In this document: positions 8,476-20,361 of the stretch, piece after piece
Numbering within the stretch: the first letter of the stretch is position 1
How the letters are laid out: each line of letters opens with the position of its first letter
The notes under the pieces: generated by a model
What the model was told of the DNA's origin: nothing
Seen by the model: the letters and a program-made list of their open reading frames with translations, nothing else
The model's database searches: none
Assembly (NCBI GenBank): GCA_902574995.1
Contig: CACGPP010000005.1
Coordinates: 32,980-96,979, forward strand
Source of the DNA: an uncultured Alphaproteobacteria bacterium
Lineage (GTDB): Bacteria; Pseudomonadota; Alphaproteobacteria; HIMB59
Direction of reading: 5' to 3'
Length of the DNA stretch: 64,000 nt
Position numbers and translations under genes: made by a program

Positions 8476-9514
8476 TATTAATCCTATTAATTATCTTAGC
8501 AAAAACATTGACATGGTTAGTTGAATTATAAATATTTAAATAATCTAAATTAGGTATAGAAAACTTATCAATTGATTGCTTATAAGCAGATACATTATTA
8601 GTTACAGGGCCACTTATTATCAGTAATTTGTTATCTAAATTATTTGATTTTAAATTTTCTATAATATTTACTGCTCCTGATACGTCATAAGCGCAAATTA
8701 CAATAACTTCAATTGGTTCTGTAATATCAGTATTTTGAATTATTTCTTTAGTTCCATAATCGCCATGATAACCATCACCTAATTCCATAAGAATTATTTC
8801 AGCGTCCTCAGACATATTGCTAATAATTGATGTTGAACAACTTTGTATAGTTTTTTTATCGTTCATACATGTACTAGGCAGACCGTAATCTACAAAATCT
8901 GATGTTTTATAAGCGCCATTATCCTCATAAGAATATAAATCTTTTTGTGAAGCAGTGCCTGCTAATTTACATGCATTAATTTTCTTAAAATAATTACTAA
9001 GAGTTTTGATAATAAAGGATGTGACAGTAGTTTTACCAGAGTCAATACCTGTTCCGATGACTGCAATAGATGGTACTTTATTTTTAATTTGTATTTCTTT
9101 AATTTTTGAATAATTAACTAGATTCAATTGTTTGTTACTATTATCTACAATCGATCCGAGGACTTCACATTCTGTAGCTGGTCCTAAAAGAATATTAAAA
9201 TCTTTACAATTACCAATAACTCCTCCTAAATTTAAAATGTGAATTTTATCGTGCTTATTTAATTCAGTTGGAACAGAGCCTGTCATTCCTGAAGAAGCAA
9301 TTCTATTACCTAAGGCTCCAACGATAATATCTCCTTCTGTTAATTCAGTAATTCTTCCAGAGACTAACTCTAATTTATTATAATTTGGATTGACTGAAAT
9401 TACTTTAACAGCAATTAATTGACCTTGATTACAATCAACTACATCTGAAATACTCAATTCATCAATATTATTAATGTTTTTGAGAACAGAGCCTATTTTT
9501 TTTGTGTTAATCAT
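8468..9514 (-). CDS. P-loop NTPase of unknown function in the arginine cluster (DUF1611-like C-terminal half)
   Basis: I do not recognise this 348-residue protein with certainty. Residues 1-145 are beta-rich ('LIAVKVISVNPNYNKLELVS', 'EGDIIVGALGNR'), and residues 150-348 form a P-loop domain beginning 'GTGIDSGKTT' (154-163). Later motifs 'KLAGTASQKD', 'SDFVDYGLPS' and 'MELGDGYHG' fall where DUF1611 proteins have TGQT, DFxxG and EGQ motifs, so a distant relation to DUF1611 is plausible. One DUF1611 member, DgcN, is reported to N-acetylate D-glutamate. The gene starts the argC-argB run and overlaps argC by 8 bases, which implies a linked function. Possible roles are N-acetylglutamate formation, another ATP-dependent step, or regulation; none is shown. 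Confidence 0.5.
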   Translation of the reverse strand: MINTKKIGSVLKNINNIDELSISDVVDCNQGQLIAVKVISVNPNYNKLELVSGRITELTEGDIIVGALGNRIASSGMTGSVPTELNKHDKIHILNLGGVIGNCKDFNILLGPATECEVLGSIVDNSNKQLNLVNYSKIKEIQIKNKVPSIAVIGTGIDSGKTTVTSFIIKTLSNYFKKINACKLAGTASQKDLYSYEDNGAYKTSDFVDYGLPSTCMNDKKTIQSCSTSIISNMSEDAEIILMELGDGYHGDYGTKEIIQNTDITEPIEVIVICAYDVSGAVNIIENLKSNNLDNKLLIISGPVTNNVSAYKQSIDKFSIPNLDYLNIYNSTNHVNVFAKIINRINND

Positions 9515-9591
9515 CTTAAGGTTGGTTTTATATAATTATCAAGAATATAAGCAATATTTTATTTGATTTAAAAATATTAGTAAAAATTAGA

Positions 9592-10779
9592 CTAAAGCTT
9601 TAGATTACGTACATTTTTAGCTGCTTGACGAATTCTTTGCTCGTTTTCAACCAGTCCTATGCGAACAAAACCTTCGCCATATTCGCCAAATGCAATACCA
9701 GGAGAAACAGCTACATCTGCTTTAACCATTAAGTCTCTGGCAAATTTTAAAGATCCTTTATTTTGGTACTTTTTAGGGATTGGTGCCCATGCAAACATGC
9801 TAGCCGCAGGACTAGGAATATCCCAGCCAGATCTTGACATAGACTCTACTAAAACATCTCTTCTACTCTGGTAAGTTGCTCTAATACTAGCGACACAGGT
9901 TTGAGGACCATTAAGTGCTGTTGCTGCTGCTACTTGTACCGGCGTATAAGCACCATAGTCTAAGTAAGATTTAATTTTTGTAAGAGCTTCAATTAGTTTT
10001 TTATTTCCAACAGCAAAACCTATTCTCCAACCAGCCATAGCATAAGTTTTTGACATTGAGGTAAATTCAACTGCAATTTCTTTAGCTCTATTTATTTGAA
10101 GAATTGATGGGGGTGGTTTTTTATCAAAATATATCTCTGCATAAGCAAGGTCTGATAAAACATAAACATTAAACTTCAAGGCCATCTTAACTATTTCTTT
10201 GTAAAAATTTAAGTCAACTACTTGCGCTGTTGGATTAGATGGAAAGGATACAATTAGAGCTACTGGAGATGGAGTGCTATTTCTTATAGATCGATCTAAT
10301 CTTTCAAGATAGGTTTCAGGATCAAAAACTCCGTCTTTCATTGTCTGTAAATGTCTCAAAGAGGCTCCTGCTATAATAAATCCATAAGGATGTATTGGAT
10401 ATGAGGGGTTAGGAGAAATAATAATGTCACCAGGTGTTGAGATTGCTTGAGCTAAGTTAGCTAAGCCCTCTTTCGACCCCAATGTTACAATAACTTCACT
10501 ATCAGGATTTAGTTTTACTCCAAATCTCTTTTGATAATACTTAGCTTGAGCCCTTCTTAATCCTGGTACACCTTTACTGACTGAATATCTTCCTGTTCCT
10601 GGCTTATCTGTAACCTCTTTTAATTTTTCTCTGATATGTTTAGGTGTTGGCATATCAGGGTTACCCATACCAAAATCAATAATGTCTTTTCCATTCTTTC
10701 TAAGTTTAGCTTTAAGTTTATTAATCTCTCCAAATATATATGGAGGTAAACGCTCTATTCTATTAAAATTATCTTTCAC
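9592..10779 (-). CDS. alaC: class I aminotransferase, AlaC/LL-DAP aminotransferase-like
   Basis: This 395-residue fold-type I PLP enzyme resembles AlaC, the glutamate-pyruvate transaminase of enterics, and the related diaminopimelate aminotransferases. The N-terminal 'RIERLPPYIFGEINKLK' and 'DFGMGNPDMPTP' are distinctive of this subgroup. 'SFPSNPTAQ' (residues 178-186) and 'SDLAYAEIYFD' carry PLP-contacting residues, and the Schiff-base lysine is Lys244 in 'SMSKTYAMAGWR'. A C-terminal arginine in 'EGFVRIGLVEN' should bind the substrate carboxylate. The gene stands alone between gaps of 77 and 86 bases and so probably has its own promoter. Alanine transaminase is the most likely role; valine or aspartate specificity cannot be excluded. 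Confidence 0.85.
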   Translation of the reverse strand: MKDNFNRIERLPPYIFGEINKLKAKLRKNGKDIIDFGMGNPDMPTPKHIREKLKEVTDKPGTGRYSVSKGVPGLRRAQAKYYQKRFGVKLNPDSEVIVTLGSKEGLANLAQAISTPGDIIISPNPSYPIHPYGFIIAGASLRHLQTMKDGVFDPETYLERLDRSIRNSTPSPVALIVSFPSNPTAQVVDLNFYKEIVKMALKFNVYVLSDLAYAEIYFDKKPPPSILQINRAKEIAVEFTSMSKTYAMAGWRIGFAVGNKKLIEALTKIKSYLDYGAYTPVQVAAATALNGPQTCVASIRATYQSRRDVLVESMSRSGWDIPSPAASMFAWAPIPKKYQNKGSLKFARDLMVKADVAVSPGIAFGEYGEGFVRIGLVENEQRIRQAAKNVRNLKL

Positions 10780-10865
10780 AATTATAAAATAGATTTTTTT
10801 CTAAATATCTGAAGTATAAAATTCAAAGAAATATTCTTTACCAATTAACTTTATATTTCTTTAAA

Positions 10866-12728
10866 TTAATCAAATAAATTAAATATACCATTAAGAAATG
10901 GTTTATAGTTTTTCCATTGGTCAGAACTACCTTGATAAATTTTTTCTCTAATTTGTACATTAGAAGCAGTAGAAATAATTCTTTTATTTACCTCTGGTGA
11001 TAAAAATTTTTCATCCCATTTTAAGCCTATATAATCAATCATCTGCCTTATCTCAAATTCTTGATCAATAGTTAATTTATCATAATCTATATTATAAATT
11101 TTATGATTTAGATGCTTTGACCAATAATCCATTAAATTATCGTAAAGTTTATAATAAGAGACTATATCTTCTAGTGAGTGACTATATCCAATATCTTTTT
11201 TAAAATATTGTTTATAATTTGCCCAACATACCGCAGATGGATTTCTTTTTACATGTATGATTTTAGCTTCAGGAATTACACATGTGATTAATCCTAAAAA
11301 TAGAAAATTTTGTGGCATTTTATCTGTAACAAAAAAATGATCCTCAGCAATATTATGCATTTTATCTAGGTAACTATTTCTAAATTTTAAAAGAGATTGA
11401 TGATCTATATTAGACAATCCCCTAGCTATTGAACCGCCTAAATCATTAATGTACGGTAACTCACCAGCACCTTTAACACTCGGATGTAATGATATAATTT
11501 GTTCAATTAATGTAGTTCCTGAACGAGGCATTCCGACAATAAATATTGGTAAATGATTATTTAATACTTTATTAAATTTTTCTGACTCAATTGAAATCTT
11601 TTCATAATTAATCTTTATTTGATTAAAAATTTCTATATCTATATTTATATTATATTTCGATTGTTTTTTTCGTAATGTATTTCCCTCGCTGTAATGTTTA
11701 AATGCATGCTCATAATTTTCTAAATCTTCATGTACTTTAGCTAATGCAAAATTTATATGGCATAGGTCCTCATCTGAAATTTCTTTTCTTAAGTAAAGTT
11801 CATTCATTTTTAAATATTGATTATCTTGTGAATTAAATTTTTTGATTAAAGTTAGGTTTCTATGAGCCTCAGCATAATCAGATTTTAATTCTATTGCTTT
11901 TGTGAGATGTTTTGTTGCTTTTTCTATTTTGCCAAATTCAGTATATGTAATACCTAAGTTAAAGTGTGCTTCGGCAAAATTTGGTTCAAGTTCAGTAGCT
12001 TTTTTATAACTATTTTTTGCATCTTTGAACTTTCCAAGTTTTTTTAAAACATTACCAAAGTTACTATGCGCTTTTGCAAAATTAGGATTTAATTCTATAG
12101 CTTTTGTATAACTATGAAGTGCTTTATCTATTTCTTCTAATTCGTAAAAAACATTACCTAAATTATAATGTGCTTCAACAAAATTTGGGTTAAAATGAAT
12201 AGCTTTTTCATAACTTTTTCTTGCATCTATTAGATTTCCAAGTGATTTAAGAGTAATACCTAAATTATAATATGCCTCAACATAATTATTTTTAAGTTTA
12301 ATGGCATTTTTATAACTTTCTGCTGCATCAGTTAATTTACCTAATTGTGTAAAAATAACACCCAAATGAAAATGTGCAGGAGTATATTTAGAGTTTAATT
12401 TTATTGCTTCTTTATAACTTAATTCAGCTTCTTCATATCTTCTAAGTAATTTAAGTGTGTTGCCTAAATTTGTATGGACCTCAACATCCTTAGGGAATAG
12501 TTTCACAGTTTTTTGAAAAATAATTAATGAGTCTTCTATTCTTCCAGTTTGTCCAAGAACTGCACCAAGTACTTTCCATCCAAGGGAATGTTTAGGATAA
12601 TTTAAAGTTAATGATTTAGATAAATTTTCAGACTCAATATATCTTCCAGCATTAAAATGCTCTAAAAGGACCTTTAATAGTTGTTTGGGAGGAATTTCCC
12701 TATCATTAATTGAGTCTTCTAAATTCAT
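10866..12728 (-). CDS. TPR-repeat sulfotransferase
   Basis: This 620-residue protein has about eight tetratricopeptide repeats in residues 30-300, each with the A/N-x-x-x-L-G...Y-x-x-A pattern (for example 'EAHYNLGNVFYELEEIDKAL'). A C-terminal sulfotransferase domain follows. It contains the 5'-phosphosulfate loop 'IVGMPRSGTTLIEQIISLHP' and the 3'-phosphate motif 'VKRNPSAVCWANYKQYF', so it should use PAPS to sulfate an unidentified acceptor. There is no signal peptide. The start 'MNLED' lies 3 bases from a decayed guaA 3' end (12731-12808), making it the oldest-looking of three accessory genes stacked downstream of guaA. A surface glycan or peptide acceptor would fit its accessory setting, but this is inference. 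Confidence 0.85.
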   Translation of the reverse strand: MNLEDSINDREIPPKQLLKVLLEHFNAGRYIESENLSKSLTLNYPKHSLGWKVLGAVLGQTGRIEDSLIIFQKTVKLFPKDVEVHTNLGNTLKLLRRYEEAELSYKEAIKLNSKYTPAHFHLGVIFTQLGKLTDAAESYKNAIKLKNNYVEAYYNLGITLKSLGNLIDARKSYEKAIHFNPNFVEAHYNLGNVFYELEEIDKALHSYTKAIELNPNFAKAHSNFGNVLKKLGKFKDAKNSYKKATELEPNFAEAHFNLGITYTEFGKIEKATKHLTKAIELKSDYAEAHRNLTLIKKFNSQDNQYLKMNELYLRKEISDEDLCHINFALAKVHEDLENYEHAFKHYSEGNTLRKKQSKYNINIDIEIFNQIKINYEKISIESEKFNKVLNNHLPIFIVGMPRSGTTLIEQIISLHPSVKGAGELPYINDLGGSIARGLSNIDHQSLLKFRNSYLDKMHNIAEDHFFVTDKMPQNFLFLGLITCVIPEAKIIHVKRNPSAVCWANYKQYFKKDIGYSHSLEDIVSYYKLYDNLMDYWSKHLNHKIYNIDYDKLTIDQEFEIRQMIDYIGLKWDEKFLSPEVNKRIISTASNVQIREKIYQGSSDQWKNYKPFLNGIFNLFD

Positions 12729-12730
12729 CT

Positions 12731-12808
12731 ATTCTCACTCAACAATAGAAAGAGGTTTACTAGTTATAACATATAGGGCTTTATTTTTCCTAGGTACTAT
12801 ATTAACTA
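12731..12808 (-). pseudogene. decayed copy of the guaA 3' end (remnant C)
   Basis: Read on the minus strand, this stretch translates as 'VPRKNKALYVITSKPLSIVE' followed by a stop. It aligns residue for residue with the last ~25 residues of the real GuaA ('[22 protein letters not shown]'). By eye about 80% of some 75 bases match. The penultimate Trp codon has become TGA, and a TAG follows one codon later where the old stop should be. The similarity continues into the next 11 bases, 'ATGAATTTAGA', which is also the start of the gene following the intact guaA. It lies 9 bases from the FG-GAP gene stop and 3 bases from the TPR-sulfotransferase start. Confidence 0.85.
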
Positions 12809-12816
12809 AATTAAAA

Positions 12817-14307
12817 CTAAAATAATTTAGCATATTCCATCAACTCTTTATTACCAATTTTGGTAAATAATCCTTGTCCGTTGTTAATGTACACATCGTT
12901 ATTACCTTTAACAAAATGATGTCCATTTACCATAAAATCAATATGCCCATCAAAATTAACATCTAGTGGATGTAATGAGAGATACCAACCATTTTCATCA
13001 TGCCCAACTTCAGACTTTGGCCAATTTTCTTTATTAAATTTTGTTACACTATGAATTGAATGTTGCCAAAATATAGAAAAATTACCATCACCATCATTTA
13101 GATAAGTAATTAAATAACCACCAACATAATTTAGACCAATAGTAGAACCAACAATGTCCATATCTCCATCATTATCAATATCAGCAATCATAGTACCGAC
13201 TGGATTACAAAGTGGAATTTTGTCTTTAGTCTTAGTGTGATACCCCACATTCTTTATTTCTTTTGAGTTTTTAGTGTTCCATTTGTTGGAACCATCACCC
13301 CATAGAATTCTAATATTATGTCTTTCTTTATTTTTAGCATTATGACCTGCCCAATTGTTGTGATAATTGAAGCAATTAGAGCTATGTCCACCAGACAGTA
13401 TGTCTATATGACCGTCACCATTGAAGTCTGCATGTCTCGCTAAGAAACCGAACTGATTTGCACAAACGGTACTTTTCATTATGCCTTTACCATCATTAAT
13501 AAGACATAGCATTTCACCGTTGCTTCCTTTCCAATCAATACTGGCAAGAATGATATCCATGTCACCGTCTTTATCGAAATCACCCGCATCAGCACGGTGT
13601 GAAAAATTACAAAATCTTTTGAACTTTTTATTATAGTCTGCTCCACTAATATGCGTTGCACTTGACTCTTTTAAAAAACCTTCAGGTTGGGATAAAAAAT
13701 ACGAGTGATAACCCCCACAACCTGTTCCAAAATCATTTACTGCTGCTGCCAAATATATATCATCCCAACCATCACCATTAAAATCAGCAACAAGTGGTTG
13801 TGCTGTTCCACTTTGAATAAAAGGTAAATTGTCTTGTATAAGACCTGTACCCCAAAAAGATTCATCACCTTTAGCTCTACCAGTTTTTGATTGACCAAGA
13901 ATAATTTGATAATTGTGTTGAGTTACTCCGGCTTCTGCTAAACAAGCACCAGCGTTTTTATCAGCTTTACAAACATATATCCCAAGATTTGGATCTAACT
14001 TTTGTTTAAATTTCTTATCAAGATTAAGAACTGTTACAACATAATCCTGCACACCGTCTCTATTAAAATCACCAGTCGCTATAAAATCATGCAGAGTAAA
14101 CCAAGGTTGTGATTTATCATAAGCTAATAATTTAGCAAGAAATTGATCTTTGAGAATTTTTTTAGGGATGAGCCATTTTTTTTTATCACTATTAGCCTCT
14201 CCCCATAAATATTTCTCATCAAATCCCTGACCTGCCTGAAATGGTAAAATATTATCAGCTTTAGCAAAACTAAAAATAAACAAAAAAACTACAATAAAAT
14301 ATTTCAT
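12817..14307 (-). CDS. exported FG-GAP/VCBS-repeat protein
   Basis: I chose the ATG at 14307 rather than the track start at 14325, because the product then begins with a clean signal peptide ('MKYFIVVFLFIFSFAKA') and the six extra codons overlap the guaA remnant. The mature protein of about 480 residues is built from FG-GAP/VCBS repeats, each with a calcium-binding-like loop: 'DFNRDGVQDY', 'DFNGDGWDDIY', 'DFDKDGDMDI', 'DFNGDGHIDIL', 'DIDNDGDMDIV' and 'DVNFDGHIDFM'. Six or seven blades suggest a beta-propeller outside the cytoplasm, as in integrin-alpha-like adhesion or carbohydrate-binding proteins. No catalytic domain is visible. It sits between two guaA 3'-end remnants and looks like acquired cargo. 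Confidence 0.8.
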   Translation of the reverse strand: MKYFIVVFLFIFSFAKADNILPFQAGQGFDEKYLWGEANSDKKKWLIPKKILKDQFLAKLLAYDKSQPWFTLHDFIATGDFNRDGVQDYVVTVLNLDKKFKQKLDPNLGIYVCKADKNAGACLAEAGVTQHNYQIILGQSKTGRAKGDESFWGTGLIQDNLPFIQSGTAQPLVADFNGDGWDDIYLAAAVNDFGTGCGGYHSYFLSQPEGFLKESSATHISGADYNKKFKRFCNFSHRADAGDFDKDGDMDIILASIDWKGSNGEMLCLINDGKGIMKSTVCANQFGFLARHADFNGDGHIDILSGGHSSNCFNYHNNWAGHNAKNKERHNIRILWGDGSNKWNTKNSKEIKNVGYHTKTKDKIPLCNPVGTMIADIDNDGDMDIVGSTIGLNYVGGYLITYLNDGDGNFSIFWQHSIHSVTKFNKENWPKSEVGHDENGWYLSLHPLDVNFDGHIDFMVNGHHFVKGNNDVYINNGQGLFTKIGNKELMEYAKLF

Positions 14308-14313
14308 TTCTTT

Positions 14314-14334
14314 ATTCCCATTCAATAGTAGATG
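14314..14334 (-). repeat. short copy of the guaA 3' terminus (remnant B)
   Basis: Twenty of 21 bases match positions 14818-14838 at the end of guaA (plus-strand ATTCCCAyTCAATAGTAGAT). On the minus strand it encodes Ser-Thr-Ile-Glu-Trp-Glu followed by TAA, the exact C-terminus of GuaA, and the only difference is a synonymous Glu codon. Similarity stops abruptly on the 5' side. It lies 6 bases from the start of the FG-GAP gene. Confidence 0.75.
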
Positions 14335-14390
14335 CTAAAAATATCATTGTTTATCAACTATTTTAAAGCCATTTTTTAAATTGTGTAAGT

Positions 14391-14815
14391 TTAATGACCA
14401 TCATATTTCTTAAGTAGATTATCAAAATTTCTTATTTTCTTATAAACATTACTTTTTTTATCGTATTCAACTCTCCAAAAAGGAAAGTTGGGGCATTCAA
14501 GTTTTAAATATTTTGTTTCTATAAGTGAATAATCTATTGCCAATCTTAGAAATATACCAAAAGTTACTGGACAAGTATTGTCCGCTTTACTTTTTTTAGC
14601 CAACTTTAGTCTAATATCTTTAAAGTTATACTTTTTGGTAGAGGGAGTTTTTTTAATAAATTTTATAATATCTTTTGGGGTTGATATGAGCATTAATTCT
14701 CCTTTTTTCATATCAGCAAAATTAAAATCTAATTTTTTAATTTTTGGTAAAAATTCTCTATTAAATTTCTTAAATGTTTTTAATTCATCAATTGATAATT
14801 TTGTAATATCTAAAT

Positions 14816-14819
<4 letters not shown>
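14391..14819 (-). CDS. hypothetical protein translationally coupled to guaA
   Basis: I do not recognise this protein. The ATG at 14819 overlaps the guaA stop in an ATGA junction, so it is preferred to the GTG two codons upstream used in the track, giving 142 residues. The product is lysine-rich and probably soluble, with no signal peptide or membrane segment. Two features stand out: 'NTCPVTFGIFLRLAID' near residue 80 and 'ECPNFPFWRVEYDKK' near residue 108. It occupies the first slot after guaA in a stack of genes separated by guaA 3'-end remnants, so it is the most recent insertion if the stack grew by repeated insertion. A role in GMP synthesis should not be assumed from coupling alone. Confidence 0.65.
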
Positions 14820-17838
<3,019 letters not shown>

Positions 17839-17860
17839 TTATATTAAAATCAAGATCTGA

Positions 17861-18205
17861 CTAGGATAGTTTTCTTCCGTCATTGAGACCAGCTTCGTAG
17901 TCTAGTGGATCTACATCATCTAAGCATCCTAGATTAATACCCATTCCGTTTGGATCAGTTCTTCTATTGTGGTGAGTGTATATCCCGCAATGCTTGCAAA
18001 AAAAATGTTCTGCTAAGTTTAGATTAAATTGATAAAGAGATAGATCTTCTTTTCCCTTTAAAAGTTTAAAATTAGATTTAGGAACCATTATCATTTTTGC
18101 ATTTTTTCTAATACAAATGGAGCAATTGCATTGCATTATTTTTTCAAGATCAGAGTCAATCTCAAACTCAATAGCTTTACAGTGACACGATCCTTTATGA
18201 AGCAC
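17861..18205 (-). CDS. GFA/CENP-V domain zinc protein
   Basis: This 114-residue protein matches the glutathione-dependent formaldehyde-activating (GFA) family. The cysteine pattern is complete: 'GSCHCKAIEFEI' (residues 6-17), 'QCNCSICIRK' (residues 26-35) and 'HFFCKHCGIYTHHNRR', which bind two zinc ions. Family members include a proposed S-hydroxymethylglutathione synthase, but most are uncharacterised. It overlaps the alpha/beta hydrolase by 11 bases, and that gene overlaps metY by 4 bases. The three are therefore a coupled unit, perhaps handling sulfur or thiol adducts; this is an inference from context. Confidence 0.85.
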   Translation of the reverse strand: MLHKGSCHCKAIEFEIDSDLEKIMQCNCSICIRKNAKMIMVPKSNFKLLKGKEDLSLYQFNLNLAEHFFCKHCGIYTHHNRRTDPNGMGINLGCLDDVDPLDYEAGLNDGRKLS

Positions 18206-19004
18206 GGCTATTTTCTTTAAAGAAATTTTTTAAAATATTTTTAGTTTCACTCGCCGTTTCTAAAATAGACATATGTCCAGACTCTTCTAAAACGACTGTT
18301 TTTGATCCCTCTATATTTGAAGCTAATTCTAGACCCACTTTTTTAGGAGTCATTTTATCATGTTTACCTACGATACATAAAGTTGGGTGTTTAATGCTTT
18401 TAGCAGCAGCTTCACCATTAGTGTATTTATCGCAAGCATTAAAGTCTGCACCAAGAGTTCCGTCATTATTTGAAGATACTAGCTGACCACCCATACCTAA
18501 ATGGCTTAATCCTGGAACAGGATGGCCACCTTTATGCCCTAAAGGTCCATGCACCCAATCCATCATAAGATCAACTGCTTTTTGATCTTTATTCAATGCT
18601 AAGTCTAAAAGTTCAGTGTTCATTTTCATTGACATAGATCCATTGATTAGTGCAAGTAAATCTAATTTCTCAGGATGTCTTTGTGCAAATTCTAATCCCA
18701 CCAAACATCCCTGTGAATGACCGACGTACGAGGCTTTATCAATACCCAAAGATGTTAATAGGTCTGCAACCCAATCAGCCATCTCCTCGATAGTTTTTAA
18801 TGGTGGTCCCTCTGAGTCACCATGACCGGGTAGATCTACTGCAATTGTATTGTAACCATGAAATGCAAAGTATCTTGTTTGAAGCACCCATGTGACATGG
18901 CTCAAACCACTACCATGAACAAATACAATCGAGGGTTGATTTTTATCTATTTCTCTTCCACTAGATGTGTAATATGCCTCTTTTCCGTTAACTTTAAGCT
19001 TCAT
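18195..19004 (-). CDS. alpha/beta hydrolase
   Basis: The 269-residue protein has the alpha/beta-hydrolase fold with its catalytic triad visible. The oxyanion loop is 'VFVHGSGLSHVTW', the nucleophile elbow is 'GHSQG' near residue 96 (Ser), the acid is in 'VGKHDKMTP' (Asp) and the histidine is in 'EESGHMSILE'. There is no signal peptide, so it is cytosolic. Esterase, C-C hydrolase and thioesterase are all possible; no motif separates them. It lies between metY and the GFA gene with overlaps on both sides. A role in methionine synthesis (homoserine acyltransferases also have this fold) is unlikely because it lacks their characteristic length and insertions. Confidence 0.85.
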   Translation of the reverse strand: MKLKVNGKEAYYTSSGREIDKNQPSIVFVHGSGLSHVTWVLQTRYFAFHGYNTIAVDLPGHGDSEGPPLKTIEEMADWVADLLTSLGIDKASYVGHSQGCLVGLEFAQRHPEKLDLLALINGSMSMKMNTELLDLALNKDQKAVDLMMDWVHGPLGHKGGHPVPGLSHLGMGGQLVSSNNDGTLGADFNACDKYTNGEAAAKSIKHPTLCIVGKHDKMTPKKVGLELASNIEGSKTVVLEESGHMSILETASETKNILKNFFKENSRAS

Positions 19005-20314
19005 TTAGAAGCTACAAGTCTCGGCTTTTGAGATGCTCTGAAACCATTTTCAAAGTCATTAATAATGTCATCCATGTCTTCCAAGCCAACAGAAAAACGT
19101 ATCATATCTTCAGTTAGACCTGCCAACTCTAATGATTTTTTATCCATTTGAGAGTGAGTTGCGGATGCTGGATGAATGACTAGTGATTTTGCGTCGCCAA
19201 CGTTAGCTAAATGTGATGTTAGTTTTAAAGAGTTTATAAATGCGTGACCAGCCTCTTTGCCCCCTTTAATTCCAAACGCTATCATTGAGCCGGCACCCTT
19301 AGGCATTAATTTTGCAGCAACTTTATGATCGGGGTGATCCGGTAAGCTTGGATGGTTTACCCAAGAAACACTTGGGTTGTTACTTAAGTAATCAACCATT
19401 ATTTTAGTATTGGATAAATGCTTTTCCATTCTCACTGAAAGAGTTTCTATTCCTATTAAAATATTAAATGCATTTGTTGGACTCATACATGGACCAAAGT
19501 CTCTCATGCCCTCTGCCCTTGCTCTCATAGTAAATGCTGCTGGACCAAATTCTTCTGCAAAAGAAAGACCGTGATAACCATCATATGGTTCAGTCATTGT
19601 TGGAAACTTATCTCCCTTAGTCCAATCAAAGTCACCCTTTTCAACAATTATACCACCCATAGAAGTGCCATGACCTGCCATCCATTTTGTTAGAGAGTGT
19701 GTAATTATATCTGCACCTAATTCAAAGAGATTACACAAATATGGTGTGTTAAATGTTCCATCAACCATTAAAGGAATACCTGCGTCTTTTGCTATTTTTG
19801 AAATTTCAGGTAAATCCATAATTTCAATTCCAGGATTACCAATCAACTCACCCCATATACATTTTGTATTTGGTTGAATTGCTTTTTTGAAACCCTCTGT
19901 GTCTCTTGGCTTAACAAAAGTTGTTTCAATACCAAATCTTTTTAAAGTTAGTCTCAGTAAATTAAAAGAACCTCCGTACAATTGTGATGAGGAAACAATA
20001 TGATCTCCTGCACTACAAATATTTAAAAGAGCTAGCATCATTGCGCTCATACCAGAGGCAGTGGCTAGAGCAGCAGAACCACCTTCTAAAGCTGCAACTC
20101 TTTCTTCAAGAACAGATATAGTTGGGTTGGATATTCTGCTATAGATATGTCCACCCTCCTCTAGATTAAATAAAGCAGCTGCGTGATCTGCATCTTGGAA
20201 TAAGTATGATGTTGTTTGATAAATTGGAACGGCACGGGAGCCAAAATTTTTATCTGGCTGATGCCCACTATGTAAAGTTTTAGTGTTAAACTTATATGTT
20301 TTTGGATCGGTCAT
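19001..20314 (-). CDS. metY: O-acetylhomoserine sulfhydrylase / Cys-Met metabolism PLP enzyme
   Basis: The 437-residue protein belongs to the Cys/Met-metabolism PLP family and has the length of O-acetyl-L-homoserine aminocarboxypropyltransferase (MetY), longer than cystathionine synthases or lyases. It should form homocysteine from O-acetylhomoserine and sulfide. Motifs are 'IYSRISNPTISVLEERVAALEGG' near the N-terminus, 'QLYGGSFNLL' (PLP ring stacking), 'GELIGNPGIEI', and the Schiff-base lysine Lys210 in 'THSLTKWMAGHGTSMGG'. It is followed with a 4-base overlap by the alpha/beta hydrolase. I saw no SAM riboswitch in the 47 bases upstream. MetZ-type use of O-succinylhomoserine cannot be excluded. 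Confidence 0.88.
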   Translation of the reverse strand: MTDPKTYKFNTKTLHSGHQPDKNFGSRAVPIYQTTSYLFQDADHAAALFNLEEGGHIYSRISNPTISVLEERVAALEGGSAALATASGMSAMMLALLNICSAGDHIVSSSQLYGGSFNLLRLTLKRFGIETTFVKPRDTEGFKKAIQPNTKCIWGELIGNPGIEIMDLPEISKIAKDAGIPLMVDGTFNTPYLCNLFELGADIITHSLTKWMAGHGTSMGGIIVEKGDFDWTKGDKFPTMTEPYDGYHGLSFAEEFGPAAFTMRARAEGMRDFGPCMSPTNAFNILIGIETLSVRMEKHLSNTKIMVDYLSNNPSVSWVNHPSLPDHPDHKVAAKLMPKGAGSMIAFGIKGGKEAGHAFINSLKLTSHLANVGDAKSLVIHPASATHSQMDKKSLELAGLTEDMIRFSVGLEDMDDIINDFENGFRASQKPRLVASK

Positions 20315-20361
20315 AATTTAAACATATCATAATTTTTATATTGAAAGTATTACAAAAAGTC

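Noticed and set aside
10780-10865. Search for a further guaA 3'-end remnant between the TPR-sulfotransferase and alaC
   Set aside because: No match to the GuaA C-terminal coding sequence was found by eye, so the stack appears to end at the TPR-sulfotransferase.
20315-20361. Possible SAM riboswitch upstream of metY
   Set aside because: Only 47 bases are available, too short for a known SAM riboswitch, and no characteristic helix was seen.
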